6,924 bases of DNA from an uncultured Ideonella sp. Lineage in GTDB: Bacteria; Pseudomonadota; Gammaproteobacteria; Burkholderiales; Burkholderiaceae. Within the stretch, counting starts at the first letter, position 1. The number at the start of each line of letters is the position of its first letter. The stretch spans positions 1 to 6,924 of the forward strand of contig CAMLGG010000272.1 of the NCBI GenBank assembly GCA_946479475.1, in the 5' to 3' direction. A program made the position numbers and the translations under genes. This document shows, in pieces, positions 1 to 5,329 of this stretch. The notes below the pieces were generated by a model that had not been told where the DNA came from, made no database searches, and saw nothing but the letters and a program-made list of their open reading frames with translations.

Positions 1-231
1 CAGCGCGAGAAGGTCACCTTCCTGCTGGCCGAGCAGAACACCAACATCGCGCTGAAGTACGCCGACTACGGCTACATCCTCGAGAACGGCCGCATCGTCA
101 TGGACGGCGAGGCCAAGGCCCTGCGCGAGAACGAGGACGTCAAGGAGTTCTACCTCGGCATGGGCGGCGGCGACCGCAAGAGCTTCCGCGACGTGAAGAG
201 CTACAAGCGCCGCAAGAGGTGGCTGGCCTAG
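1..231 (+). CDS. LivF-type ABC transporter ATP-binding protein, C-terminal fragment
   Basis: This is the last 76 residues of an ATPase subunit; the 5' part lies outside the window. The frame opens at base 1 (QREKVTFLLAEQN...) and ends at TAG 229-231. The segment LLAEQNTNIALKYADYGYI followed by LENGRIVMDGEA matches the end of LivF-family domains, where the switch region normally reads VEQN rather than the EHD of LivG, so the Gln is expected. Then comes the usual acidic helix ending in EFYLG. Known role of the family: energising high-affinity import of branched-chain amino acids or, in many Burkholderiales, aromatic acids and other carboxylates, at the inner face of the membrane. After YLG it carries an extra tail of about 24 residues that is very basic at the end (YKRRKRWLA). 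It is followed after 15 bases by a small gene and then a PaaK-like CoA ligase, which favours an organic-acid substrate. Walker A, the signature and Walker B motifs are off-window. Confidence 0.9.
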   Translation, partial: QREKVTFLLAEQNTNIALKYADYGYILENGRIVMDGEAKALRENEDVKEFYLGMGGGDRKSFRDVKSYKRRKRWLA

Positions 232-246
232 GGAGAGGCGACGGAC

Positions 247-552
247 ATGTCCAACGATGATTTCGGATTCGCGCTGCCGCCGTTCAACCCGGCCGAGGCG
301 CTGGTGCTGCTCAAGCGAGGCTTGCGCGACCTGCGCACGCTGACCGAGCGCAGCGACGGCTACGAGTTGAAAGGCGCGAAGGTGATGGAGCTGTCGGCCG
401 GCGAGGCGGCCATCGAAGCGAAGCTGGCCAAGCGCCCCTCGCGACAGGTCCCGGAGTGGGACCGCTTCACGCTCGCTTCGAGCGCCGACGTCCGCAAGTT
501 CACCGACGAGGTGAAGAAGCGCCTGGCACGCTGGACGGAGGAAGAGCGATGA
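247..552 (+). CDS. Small uncharacterised protein, 101 aa, between livF-like and CoA ligase genes
   Basis: I do not recognise this family. The frame starts at ATG 247, preceded by a purine-rich GGGAGAGG at about 231-238, and ends at TGA 550-552, which overlaps the next start as ATGA. The protein is soluble-looking and highly charged, with no signal peptide, membrane segment or cysteine. Residues 1-15 are mildly hydrophobic and Pro/Phe-rich (FGFALPPFNPAEAL). The rest looks mostly helical: a Leu-rich stretch LVLLKRGLRDLRTL at about 19-32, an Ala/Glu/Lys-rich middle, and a basic C-terminal helix VKKRLARW. The 15-base gap upstream and the 4-base overlap downstream imply co-transcription and translational coupling to the ligase. 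It could be an accessory or partner of the ligase or of the pathway, but nothing in the sequence gives a function. The tight spacing and good ribosome sites make it a likely real gene. Confidence 0.8.
   Translation: MSNDDFGFALPPFNPAEALVLLKRGLRDLRTLTERSDGYELKGAKVMELSAGEAAIEAKLAKRPSRQVPEWDRFTLASSADVRKFTDEVKKRLARWTEEER
537..541 (+). promoter_or_regulatory. Ribosome binding site of the PaaK-like ligase gene
   Basis: GGAGG lies seven bases before ATG 549, inside the end of the 101-residue gene. It decides the start of the ligase: the same frame stays open upstream to 456, but the ATG at 549 has this site, overlaps the upstream stop as ATGA, and begins a typical PaaK-family N-terminus (FYDALESRAPDERE). 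Confidence 0.75.
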
Positions 553-1817
553 ACACCGGCGGCTTCTACGACGCCCTCGAATCGCGCGCGCCGGACGAAC
601 GCGAGTCCGCGCTGCGAGCCGCGCTGCCGCGCGTGGTCGCCCATGCGCAGGCCGGCACGGACGCGTTCGCCGAGTTGCTGCGTGGTGTCGATGCCAACGC
701 CGTCACGAGCCGCGAGGCGCTGGCCACGCTGCCGGTCCTGCGCAAGAGCGAGCTGTTGACCCGGCAGCAGAACGACCGCTCGCGCGACCCCTTCGGCGGC
801 TTCTCCGCCATCGGCTGGCGGGGGCTTGCGCGAACGTCGGGCGCGAAGCGTGTCTTCCAGTCGCCGGGCCCGATCTACGAACCCGAAGGCTGGGGCAGCG
901 ACTACTGGCGCATGGCGCGCGCCATCCACGCCGCGGGCTTCCGCGCCGGCGATCTCGTGCACTGCAGCTTCAGCTACCACCTGACGCCCGCCGGCTCGAT
1001 GATGGAATCCGGCGCCCATGCCGTCGGTTGCACCGTCTTCGCCGGCGGCATAGGCAACACCGAGCTGCAGCTGCAGGCGGTGGCCGAGTTGAAGCCGCAC
1101 GGCTACATCGGCACCCCGAGCTTCCTGCGCATCCTGCTGGAGAAGGCCGAATCCACAGGGGTCTCGACTGCGTCCCTCACCAAGGCGATGCTCGGCGGCG
1201 AGGCCTTCCCGCCGTCCCTGCGCGAGTGGTTCGCCGCGCGCGGCATCACGGCCTACCAGAGCTATGCCACCGCCGACCTGGGCCTCATCGCCTACGAGAC
1301 GCCGGCACGCGAAGGCCTGGTGGTCGACGAGGGCGTGATCGTCGAGATCGTGCGACCCGGAACGGGCGACCCGGTGCCTGAAGGAGAGGTGGGCGAAGTC
1401 GTCGTGACCACGCTCAATCCGGACTACCCGCTGGTGCGCTTCGGCACCGGCGATCTCTCGGCCATCCTGCCCGGCACCTGCCCGACCGGCCGCACCAACA
1501 TGCGGATCCGCGGCTGGCTCGGTCGCGCCGACCAGACCGCCAAGGTGCGCGGCATGTTCGTCCACCCCAGCCAGGTCGCCGAGGTGCTGCGCCGCCACCC
1601 CGAGGCGCGCCGCGGTCGGCTCGTCGTCGAGGGCGAGATGGCCAACGACCGCATGACCCTCAAGGTCGAGGTGGCCGGTGCATCCGATGGCCTCGCGAAC
1701 CGGATCGCCGATTCGGTTCGCGATGTCACCAAGCTGCGCGGCGACATCGAACTGGTCGCGCCCGGCAGCCTGCCCAACGACGGCAAGGTCATCGAGGACG
1801 CGCGAAAGTACGAGTGA
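549..1817 (+). CDS. PaaK-like CoA ligase (phenylacetate--CoA ligase family, AMP-binding)
   Basis: The 422-residue product belongs to the adenylate-forming PaaK family (PaaK itself is about 430-440 residues). Members activate a carboxylic acid, classically phenylacetate, with ATP and CoA to a CoA thioester in the cytoplasm. Visible motifs: the N-terminal FYDALESRAPDERE; GGEAF at 216-220; QSYATADLG at 237-245, in the place of the usual YGxTE; GTGD at 299-302; the hinge-like GRADQTAKVRGMFVHP at 325-340; and a C-terminal SLPNDGKV with Lys412 in the position of the catalytic lysine. Odd point: the SSGTTG phosphate-binding loop is not recognisable. The matching stretch, 95-114, reads RTSGAKRVFQSPGPIYEPEG, and the A5 Glu is Asp. 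I believe related Burkholderiales proteins next to liv genes share this pattern, so it may be a subfamily trait rather than decay. Context (LivF-type transporter, small coupled gene) fits aromatic-acid uptake and activation. The substrate is inferred only. Confidence 0.85.
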   Translation: MNTGGFYDALESRAPDERESALRAALPRVVAHAQAGTDAFAELLRGVDANAVTSREALATLPVLRKSELLTRQQNDRSRDPFGGFSAIGWRGLARTSGAKRVFQSPGPIYEPEGWGSDYWRMARAIHAAGFRAGDLVHCSFSYHLTPAGSMMESGAHAVGCTVFAGGIGNTELQLQAVAELKPHGYIGTPSFLRILLEKAESTGVSTASLTKAMLGGEAFPPSLREWFAARGITAYQSYATADLGLIAYETPAREGLVVDEGVIVEIVRPGTGDPVPEGEVGEVVVTTLNPDYPLVRFGTGDLSAILPGTCPTGRTNMRIRGWLGRADQTAKVRGMFVHPSQVAEVLRRHPEARRGRLVVEGEMANDRMTLKVEVAGASDGLANRIADSVRDVTKLRGDIELVAPGSLPNDGKVIEDARKYE

Positions 1818-1840
1818 GCCTGTCCGCCTAGACTCGGCGG

Positions 1841-2476
1841 ATGAAGATCGATTTCGTCTCCGACGTGGTCTGCCCCTGGTGCGCCGTGGGCCTGTATTCC
1901 CTCGAAAGGGCGCTCGAACGCATTGGCGATGCCATCGCCGTCGAGCTGCAGTTCCACCCCTTCGAGCTCAACCCGCAGATGGCGCCCGAGGGCGAGAGCA
2001 TCGCCGAGCACCTGGGCCGCAAGTACGGCCTGTCGCCGGAGCAGCTGGCGCGCAACCGCGAGGGCCTGCGCCAGCGCGGCGAATCGGTGGGCTTCACTTT
2101 CGGCCAGCGCGACCGCATCTGGAACACCTTCGACGCCCACAGGCTGCTGCAATGGGCGGGCGAGCAGGGCCGCCAGCGCGAGCTCAAGCACGCCCTGCTG
2201 CAGGCCTACCACGGCCGGGCCGAGAACGTGAGCGACCACGAGGTGCTGGCGCGCCTGGCCGCGCAAGCCGGGCTCGACGCCGTGCAGGCCCGCGAGGTGC
2301 TCTCCTCCGAGCGCTACAAGGAAGAGGTCCGCGCCGAGGAGCGCCACTGGCAGGAGATGGGCATCGACGGCGTGCCGGCCGTCATCATCGAAGGCAAGTA
2401 CCTGGTCCAGGGCGGCCAGCCGCCCGAGGTCTTCGAGCAGGCCTTGCGAAGCATCGCTGCGGGCACGGCGGGCTGA
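1841..2476 (+). CDS. DsbA-family oxidoreductase, FrnE-like, cytoplasmic
   Basis: The 211-residue protein has a thioredoxin fold with an inserted helical domain. It begins directly with the first beta strand (KIDFVSDVVCPWC), carrying the redox motif CPWC at residues 11-14. Next come FHPFELNPQMAPEG and KYG, hallmarks of the FrnE/DsbA-like family, then a long helical region, and finally GVPAVII near 177-183 with the conserved cis-proline at about 179 and GQPPEVFEQAL. There is no signal peptide, so it should act in the cytoplasm, unlike true DsbA. Family members are thiol-disulfide oxidoreductases, isomerases or glutathione-S-transferase-kappa-like enzymes; the substrate is unknown. The start ATG 1841 lies 23 bases after the ligase stop with only a weak CGGCGG upstream. 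It probably shares the operon, though a functional link to CoA ligation is not shown. The gene converges with the RTX gene 20 bases downstream. Confidence 0.9.
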   Translation: MKIDFVSDVVCPWCAVGLYSLERALERIGDAIAVELQFHPFELNPQMAPEGESIAEHLGRKYGLSPEQLARNREGLRQRGESVGFTFGQRDRIWNTFDAHRLLQWAGEQGRQRELKHALLQAYHGRAENVSDHEVLARLAAQAGLDAVQAREVLSSERYKEEVRAEERHWQEMGIDGVPAVIIEGKYLVQGGQPPEVFEQALRSIAAGTAG

Positions 2477-2477
2477 G

Positions 2478-2489
2478 GGGCCGCGGCCC
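2478..2489. repeat. Perfect 12-bp palindrome between convergent genes
   Basis: GGGCCGCGGCCC is fully self-complementary and fills most of the 20-base gap between the dsbA-like stop (2476) and the RTX stop (2497). It has no loop and no T tract on either strand, so it is a poor intrinsic terminator by itself. In DNA this G+C-rich, a chance origin is possible. Confidence 0.4.
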
Positions 2490-2496
2490 GACCTCG

Positions 2497-3648
2497 TCAG
2501 GTCATCAGCACGAAGTCCTCGACGCCCGGGACGCTCCCGGCCGCATGCGCCAGGAAGCTCAGCTCGGCGGCCGAGACGTTCGCGTCTGCATCGAGCGAAC
2601 TGAAGTAGAAGACGCCGGACTGGTTGCCATTGCCGGCGACGAACAGGACCGTCTGCCCGACGGCATACGCCTGGTCGGCGCTGCCGATGGCGGCCGCGGC
2701 CGATTCGAGCGTCAGCGGGCCGTCGATGGGCGTCGTCACCACCACCAGTTCGGCGCTCGCGCCGAAGCCTCCCGGGCCCGCGACCTCGACGGCCCCTTCC
2801 AGGTTCAAGTCGCCGTCGCCCACGGGCAGCGCGGACTCGCTGATGCCTATCCGGTCGAGCAGCGTGCCGAAGTCCGACACCACGAAGACGCGGCCTTCGG
2901 CCTCGACCGCCTGCAGCTCGAAGGTGTCCGCGCCGGCACCGCCCGTCAGCTCGGTGGACGAGATCCCCGCGACCAGCAGGTCGTCGCCGTCGTCGCCGAA
3001 CAGCTGGCCGCCCGTGGACCGCAGCGTGTCGTTGCCCGACCCGCCGTACAGGCTGTCCCAGTGCGCACTGCCGTCCCCGCCCACGATCGAGTCGTCGCCC
3101 TCCCCGCCGCTCAGCACGTCGGCCTGGCCCTTCGCGACGTGGAACGCGCCGACGATGGTGTCGTTGCCGCCCAGGCCGTCGATGGTGACCTGACCGAAGC
3201 TGGCGCTGATCACGTTGTCCCGCTCGTTGCCCGTGCCGTGCAGGAAGGTGCCGACCTCTCCGTCGAGGACCAGGTTCTCGATGCGATCGTCCAGCGTCCA
3301 GTCGATGCTGCTGACGACCGTGTCGACGCCGCCGTCGGCCTTGTCCAGAACCTGGTCCAGCGGATCGTCGACGCGGTAGGTGTCGTTGCCGAATCCGCCC
3401 CGCATCGTGTCGGCGCCCGTGCCGCCGTCCAGCCAGTCGTCGCCGGCGTTGCCGTACAGCAGGTCGTCGCCACCGCCGCCCTGCAGCGAATCATCGCCCC
3501 GGCGGCCTCGGATGGCATCGTCGCCGTCGGTGCCCACGAGCAGATCGGATGCCTTGGTGCCGAAGATGTCGTCCCAGGGCCGGGTCAACGGATCGTCATC
3601 GAACAGGCCGCCCGACCCAAGCGGCCGCGCCCACGAAATGGCTCCCAT
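2497..3648 (-). CDS. RTX-type calcium-binding repeat protein, 383 aa, probably secreted
   Basis: Seven consecutive nonapeptides of the GGxGxDxUx type run from residues 30 to 92 (e.g. GGGGDDLLY, GNAGDDWLD, GGFGNDTYR). A Serralysin-like linker module follows (VDTVVSSIDWTL, IENLVLDG, GTGNERDNVI, about 108-147). A second, looser RTX block lies at about 157-243 (DGLGGNDTI, GGEGDDSI, YGGSGNDTL, FGDDGDDLL, GGAGADTF). The C-terminus has FYFSSLDADANVSAAEL, a segment I recognise from other Burkholderiales RTX proteins. RTX repeats bind Ca2+ in a beta roll, and such proteins are normally exported unfolded by type I secretion through a C-terminal signal. No N-terminal signal peptide is present, in agreement. 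The start is firm: an in-frame TGA lies two codons upstream (3652-3654), with a GGGGTGA ribosome site before ATG 3648. No catalytic domain is visible, and no HlyB/HlyD/TolC genes are in the window. Role unknown: extracellular structural, adhesive or matrix protein are options. Confidence 0.88.
   Translation of the reverse strand: MGAISWARPLGSGGLFDDDPLTRPWDDIFGTKASDLLVGTDGDDAIRGRRGDDSLQGGGGDDLLYGNAGDDWLDGGTGADTMRGGFGNDTYRVDDPLDQVLDKADGGVDTVVSSIDWTLDDRIENLVLDGEVGTFLHGTGNERDNVISASFGQVTIDGLGGNDTIVGAFHVAKGQADVLSGGEGDDSIVGGDGSAHWDSLYGGSGNDTLRSTGGQLFGDDGDDLLVAGISSTELTGGAGADTFELQAVEAEGRVFVVSDFGTLLDRIGISESALPVGDGDLNLEGAVEVAGPGGFGASAELVVVTTPIDGPLTLESAAAAIGSADQAYAVGQTVLFVAGNGNQSGVFYFSSLDADANVSAAELSFLAHAAGSVPGVEDFVLMT
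3373..3561 (-). repeat. Seven tandem nonapeptide (27-bp) RTX units
   Basis: On the minus strand this stretch encodes seven uninterrupted nine-residue units (residues 30-92 of the RTX protein), starting GTKASDLLV, GTDGDDAIR, GRRGDDSLQ and ending GGFGNDTYR. The first unit is the most degenerate; the Asp-Asp or Asn-Asp pair and the following hydrophobic residue are kept in most of the others. DNA identity between units is moderate, so this is a protein-level repeat, not a recent tandem duplication. Confidence 0.85.
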
Positions 3649-3742
3649 GCTTCACCCCGATGCGTCGACGGACGAGGAGATGATTAGAGCCAATCGACAG
3701 GCAGGCGCCCACGGCACGACCGCGTGGCCCTGTCGCGAAAGG

Positions 3743-3756
3743 GGCGGCCGACCGCC
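3743..3756 (-). terminator. Possible weak terminator after the cupin gene
   Basis: Read on the minus strand directly after the cupin stop, GGCGG-TCGG-CCGCC forms a 5-bp all-GC stem, followed by CCTTTC. The stem is short and the T tract weak, so read-through into the RTX gene 108 bases downstream is possible. Confidence 0.3.
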
Positions 3757-4128
3757 TCAGCGCTCGATGATCACGAAGTGCTTGCGAAGCCGCTCGATCA
3801 CTTCGAAGGAGCCCTCGAAGCCCGGCGGCAGGAACACGGCCTGCCCCGGCCCGAAGGCCTCCGCGTGGCCGGTGGCGTCGTGCACCCGGCACAGGCCTTC
3901 CAGCACGATGAAGTACTCATGCTCGCGCGGCCCGAAGGCTATCCGCCAGCGCCCCGGCTCGCACTCCCAGATGCCGGCGGCGACGCCTTCGGCGGCGTGC
4001 TCATAGACCATCCACGTTCGGCGCTCCGGGTCGCCGACCTCCCGCCGCTCGGGTCGGGGATGGTCGATCTCGGGCGGCGTCGCGGGCGGGGGATCGAATC
4101 GAACGACGCGAGGCGGGCTGCTGTTCAT
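3757..4128 (-). CDS. Cupin-domain protein (Cupin_3/DUF861 type), 123 aa
   Basis: A single small beta-barrel domain fills the second half. GIWECEPGRWRIAFGPREHEYFIVLEG (52-78), then FGPGQAVFLPPGFEGSFEV (92-110), then RKHFVII match the Cupin_3 pattern seen in EutQ-like and ureidoglycine-aminohydrolase-like cupins: E-Y-x-V-L-E-G, a G-D/Q turn, P-x-G and R-K near the end. The first 40 residues are Pro/Arg-rich and probably flexible. Possible metal or ligand residues are His70, Glu71 and Glu77; the classical HxH pair is incomplete, as is common in this subfamily. The enzyme activity, if any, cannot be told. I chose ATG 4128 (MNSSPP...). A TTG at 4140 in the same frame would add four residues, and neither start has a clear ribosome site. 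It is divergent from the Bug-protein gene and upstream of the RTX gene on the same strand, which may or may not be co-transcribed. Confidence 0.85.
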   Translation of the reverse strand: MNSSPPRVVRFDPPPATPPEIDHPRPERREVGDPERRTWMVYEHAAEGVAAGIWECEPGRWRIAFGPREHEYFIVLEGLCRVHDATGHAEAFGPGQAVFLPPGFEGSFEVIERLRKHFVIIER

Positions 4129-4273
4129 GATCGGGCGCAAGGACGGTTGGGAATGCGCGGCATTGTCCCGCCTCCGGGCCAGCCCCTACGTAGTTCCCGA
4201 CAGGCCCGGTTCATGGCCGGCGCCAGAATGGCCTCACCCATCCATCCCTCGTTGCCTCCAGAAGGAGACATCC
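4129..4273. promoter_or_regulatory. Divergent promoter region between cupin and Bug-protein genes
   Basis: These 145 bases separate two divergent starts and should hold both promoters. The perfect palindrome CTACGTAG sits at 4186-4193, followed by TTCCC. A 7-bp inverted repeat, CCGGGCC (4174-4180) and GGCCCGG (4203-4209), flanks it almost concentrically. Toward the Bug gene, CAGAAT at 4224-4229 is a 4-of-6 match to a sigma70 -10 box, with no decent -35. That would suit an activator-dependent promoter with the palindrome centred near -46. No clear promoter toward the cupin gene was found. All of this is inference from pattern. Confidence 0.45.
4262..4268 (+). promoter_or_regulatory. Ribosome binding site of the Bug-protein gene
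   Basis: AAGGAGA, with its GGAG core six bases before ATG 4274, is a strong Shine-Dalgarno site. It fixes the start at 4274, where a signal peptide begins, although the frame stays open upstream to 4127. Confidence 0.85.
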
Positions 4274-5245
4274 ATGAAGCGTATCGCCCTTTCGCTCATC
4301 GCCGCCGCACTGGCCGGCACGGCCGCGGCTGAGTATCCCGACAAGCCGGTCACCATCATCGTGCCCTTCGCGGCCGGCGGCCCGACCGACAAGGTCGCGC
4401 GTGACCTGGCCGAGGCGCTGCGCAAGCCCATGGGCGGCCAGGCCATCGTGATCGAGAACGTCGGCGGCGCCGGTGGCACGCTGGGCGCCACCAAGGTCGC
4501 CAAGGCCGCGCCGGATGGCTACACCCTGCTGCTGCACCACATCGGCATGGCCACCTCGCCCGCCCTGTACCGCAACCTGCCCTACAAGACGCTGGACGAC
4601 TTCGAGTACCTCGGCCTCATCAACGAGGTTCCGATGACGCTGATCGGCCGCACCTCGCTGCCGGCCAACAACTACCCCGAGCTGGTGAAGTGGCTGGAGG
4701 CCAACAAGGGCAAGATCAACCTGGCCAACGCCGGCCTGGGTGCCGCCTCCCACCTGTGCGGCCTGCTGCTGCAGCAGAGCCTGAAGATCGACATGACCAC
4801 CGTGCCCTACAAGGGCACCGCGCCCGCCATGACCGACCTGCTGGGCGGCCAGGTGGACCTCATGTGCGACCAGACGACCAACACCACCGGCCAGATCGAG
4901 ACCGGCAAGGTCAAGGCCTTCGCCGTCACGACGACCAAGCGCCTGTCCACGCCTGCGCTGGCCAAGCTGCCTACGCTCGATGAATCCGGCCTCAAGGGTT
5001 TCAACGTCACGATCTGGCACGGCCTGTACGCGCCCAGGGGAACGCCCAAGCCGGTGGTCGACAAGATCAACGCGGCGCTGAAGCAGGCCCTGAAGGACGC
5101 CGACTTCGACAAGCGCGAAGCCGCGCTGGGCGCGGTGATCGTGACCGACGCGCGGGTGAACCCGGCCGAGCACAAGAAGTTCGTCGAGGCCGAGATCAAC
5201 AAGTGGGGCCCGGCCATCAAGGCCGCCGGCCAGTACGCGGACTGA
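4274..5245 (+). CDS. Bug-family (TctC-like) periplasmic solute-binding protein
   Basis: The 323-residue protein has the usual length of the Bug/TctC family. Residues 1-19 form a signal peptide: Lys-Arg, a hydrophobic Ala/Leu core, and cleavage after TAAA before EYPDKPV. The mature protein opens with the signature YPDKPVTIIVPFAAGGPTD, followed by GGAGGTLGATKVAKAAPDGYTLL, VPYKGTAPAMTDLLGGQVDLM and LYAPRGTPKPVVDKINAAL, all typical. It has two cysteines, 162 (SHLCGLL) and 198 (DLMCDQT), both in the mature domain; a disulfide is possible. Family role: capture of carboxylates and similar small ligands in the periplasm, sometimes for TctAB transport and sometimes for sensing. Burkholderiales carry very many such genes, mostly without adjacent tctAB, and none is visible here, so the ligand is unknown. 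It appears to be transcribed alone: a divergent cupin gene lies upstream and a terminator downstream. Confidence 0.95.
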   Translation: MKRIALSLIAAALAGTAAAEYPDKPVTIIVPFAAGGPTDKVARDLAEALRKPMGGQAIVIENVGGAGGTLGATKVAKAAPDGYTLLLHHIGMATSPALYRNLPYKTLDDFEYLGLINEVPMTLIGRTSLPANNYPELVKWLEANKGKINLANAGLGAASHLCGLLLQQSLKIDMTTVPYKGTAPAMTDLLGGQVDLMCDQTTNTTGQIETGKVKAFAVTTTKRLSTPALAKLPTLDESGLKGFNVTIWHGLYAPRGTPKPVVDKINAALKQALKDADFDKREAALGAVIVTDARVNPAEHKKFVEAEINKWGPAIKAAGQYAD

Positions 5246-5257
5246 TCTCCGAAGGGA

Positions 5258-5275
5258 GCCGCCCGCGAGGGCGGC
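5258..5275. terminator. GC-rich hairpin, possible terminator for the minus-strand uup gene
   Basis: GCCGCCC-GCGA-GGGCGGC is a perfect 7-bp stem with a four-base loop, 13 bases past the Bug-gene stop. On the plus strand no T tract follows. On the minus strand it is followed by TCCCTTC, so it could weakly stop uup transcription or simply protect mRNA 3' ends. Confidence 0.4.
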
Positions 5276-5292
5276 GACCGGCATGCCCAGGG

Positions 5293-5317
5293 GCCGCTCG
5301 GGAGAGCGGCTTTTCTT
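5293..5317 (+). terminator. Rho-independent terminator of the Bug-protein gene
   Basis: GCCGCTC-GGGA-GAGCGGC is a perfect 7-bp stem with a four-base loop, followed at once by TTTTCTT, about 50 bases after the stop at 5245. The orientation suits the plus-strand gene. On the minus strand no T run follows the stem. Confidence 0.85.
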
Positions 5318-5329
5318 CCTGGACGGGCT

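Noticed and set aside
456..548. N-terminal extension of the PaaK-like ligase to 453 residues
   Set aside because: ATG 549 has GGAGG at ideal spacing and overlaps the upstream stop; the extra residues do not resemble the family and lie inside the small upstream gene.
360..1598. Long minus-strand open frame opposite the PaaK-like gene
   Set aside because: Low-complexity Arg/Ala/Gly/His-rich translation with no motif; the plus-strand frame has adenylate-forming enzyme motifs and a good ribosome site.
3373..3561. CRISPR-like or minisatellite array
   Set aside because: The 27-bp periodicity is explained by RTX nonapeptide codons; units differ at the DNA level and there are no spacers.
1678..3687. 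A 2-kb open plus-strand frame running through the dsbA-like gene and antisense to the RTX gene
   Set aside because: Its product is rich in Arg/Ala/Pro/Gly with no recognisable motif, and it overlaps two genes with clear family signatures. Long spurious frames are expected in G+C-rich DNA; the Asp/Gly-rich RTX codons leave few stops on the other strand.
3380..4006. Plus-strand open frame antisense to the RTX and cupin genes
   Set aside because: Ser/Pro/Arg-rich shadow of two well-supported minus-strand genes; no motif.
4127..4273. N-terminal extension of the Bug protein to 372 residues
   Set aside because: The strong AAGGAGA site and the signal peptide at 4274 fix the start; the extension would place a signal peptide internally and read through the promoter region.
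4211..5284. Minus-strand open frame opposite the Bug-protein gene
   Set aside because: Composition typical of an antisense shadow, while the plus strand has a signal peptide and full Bug-family signatures.
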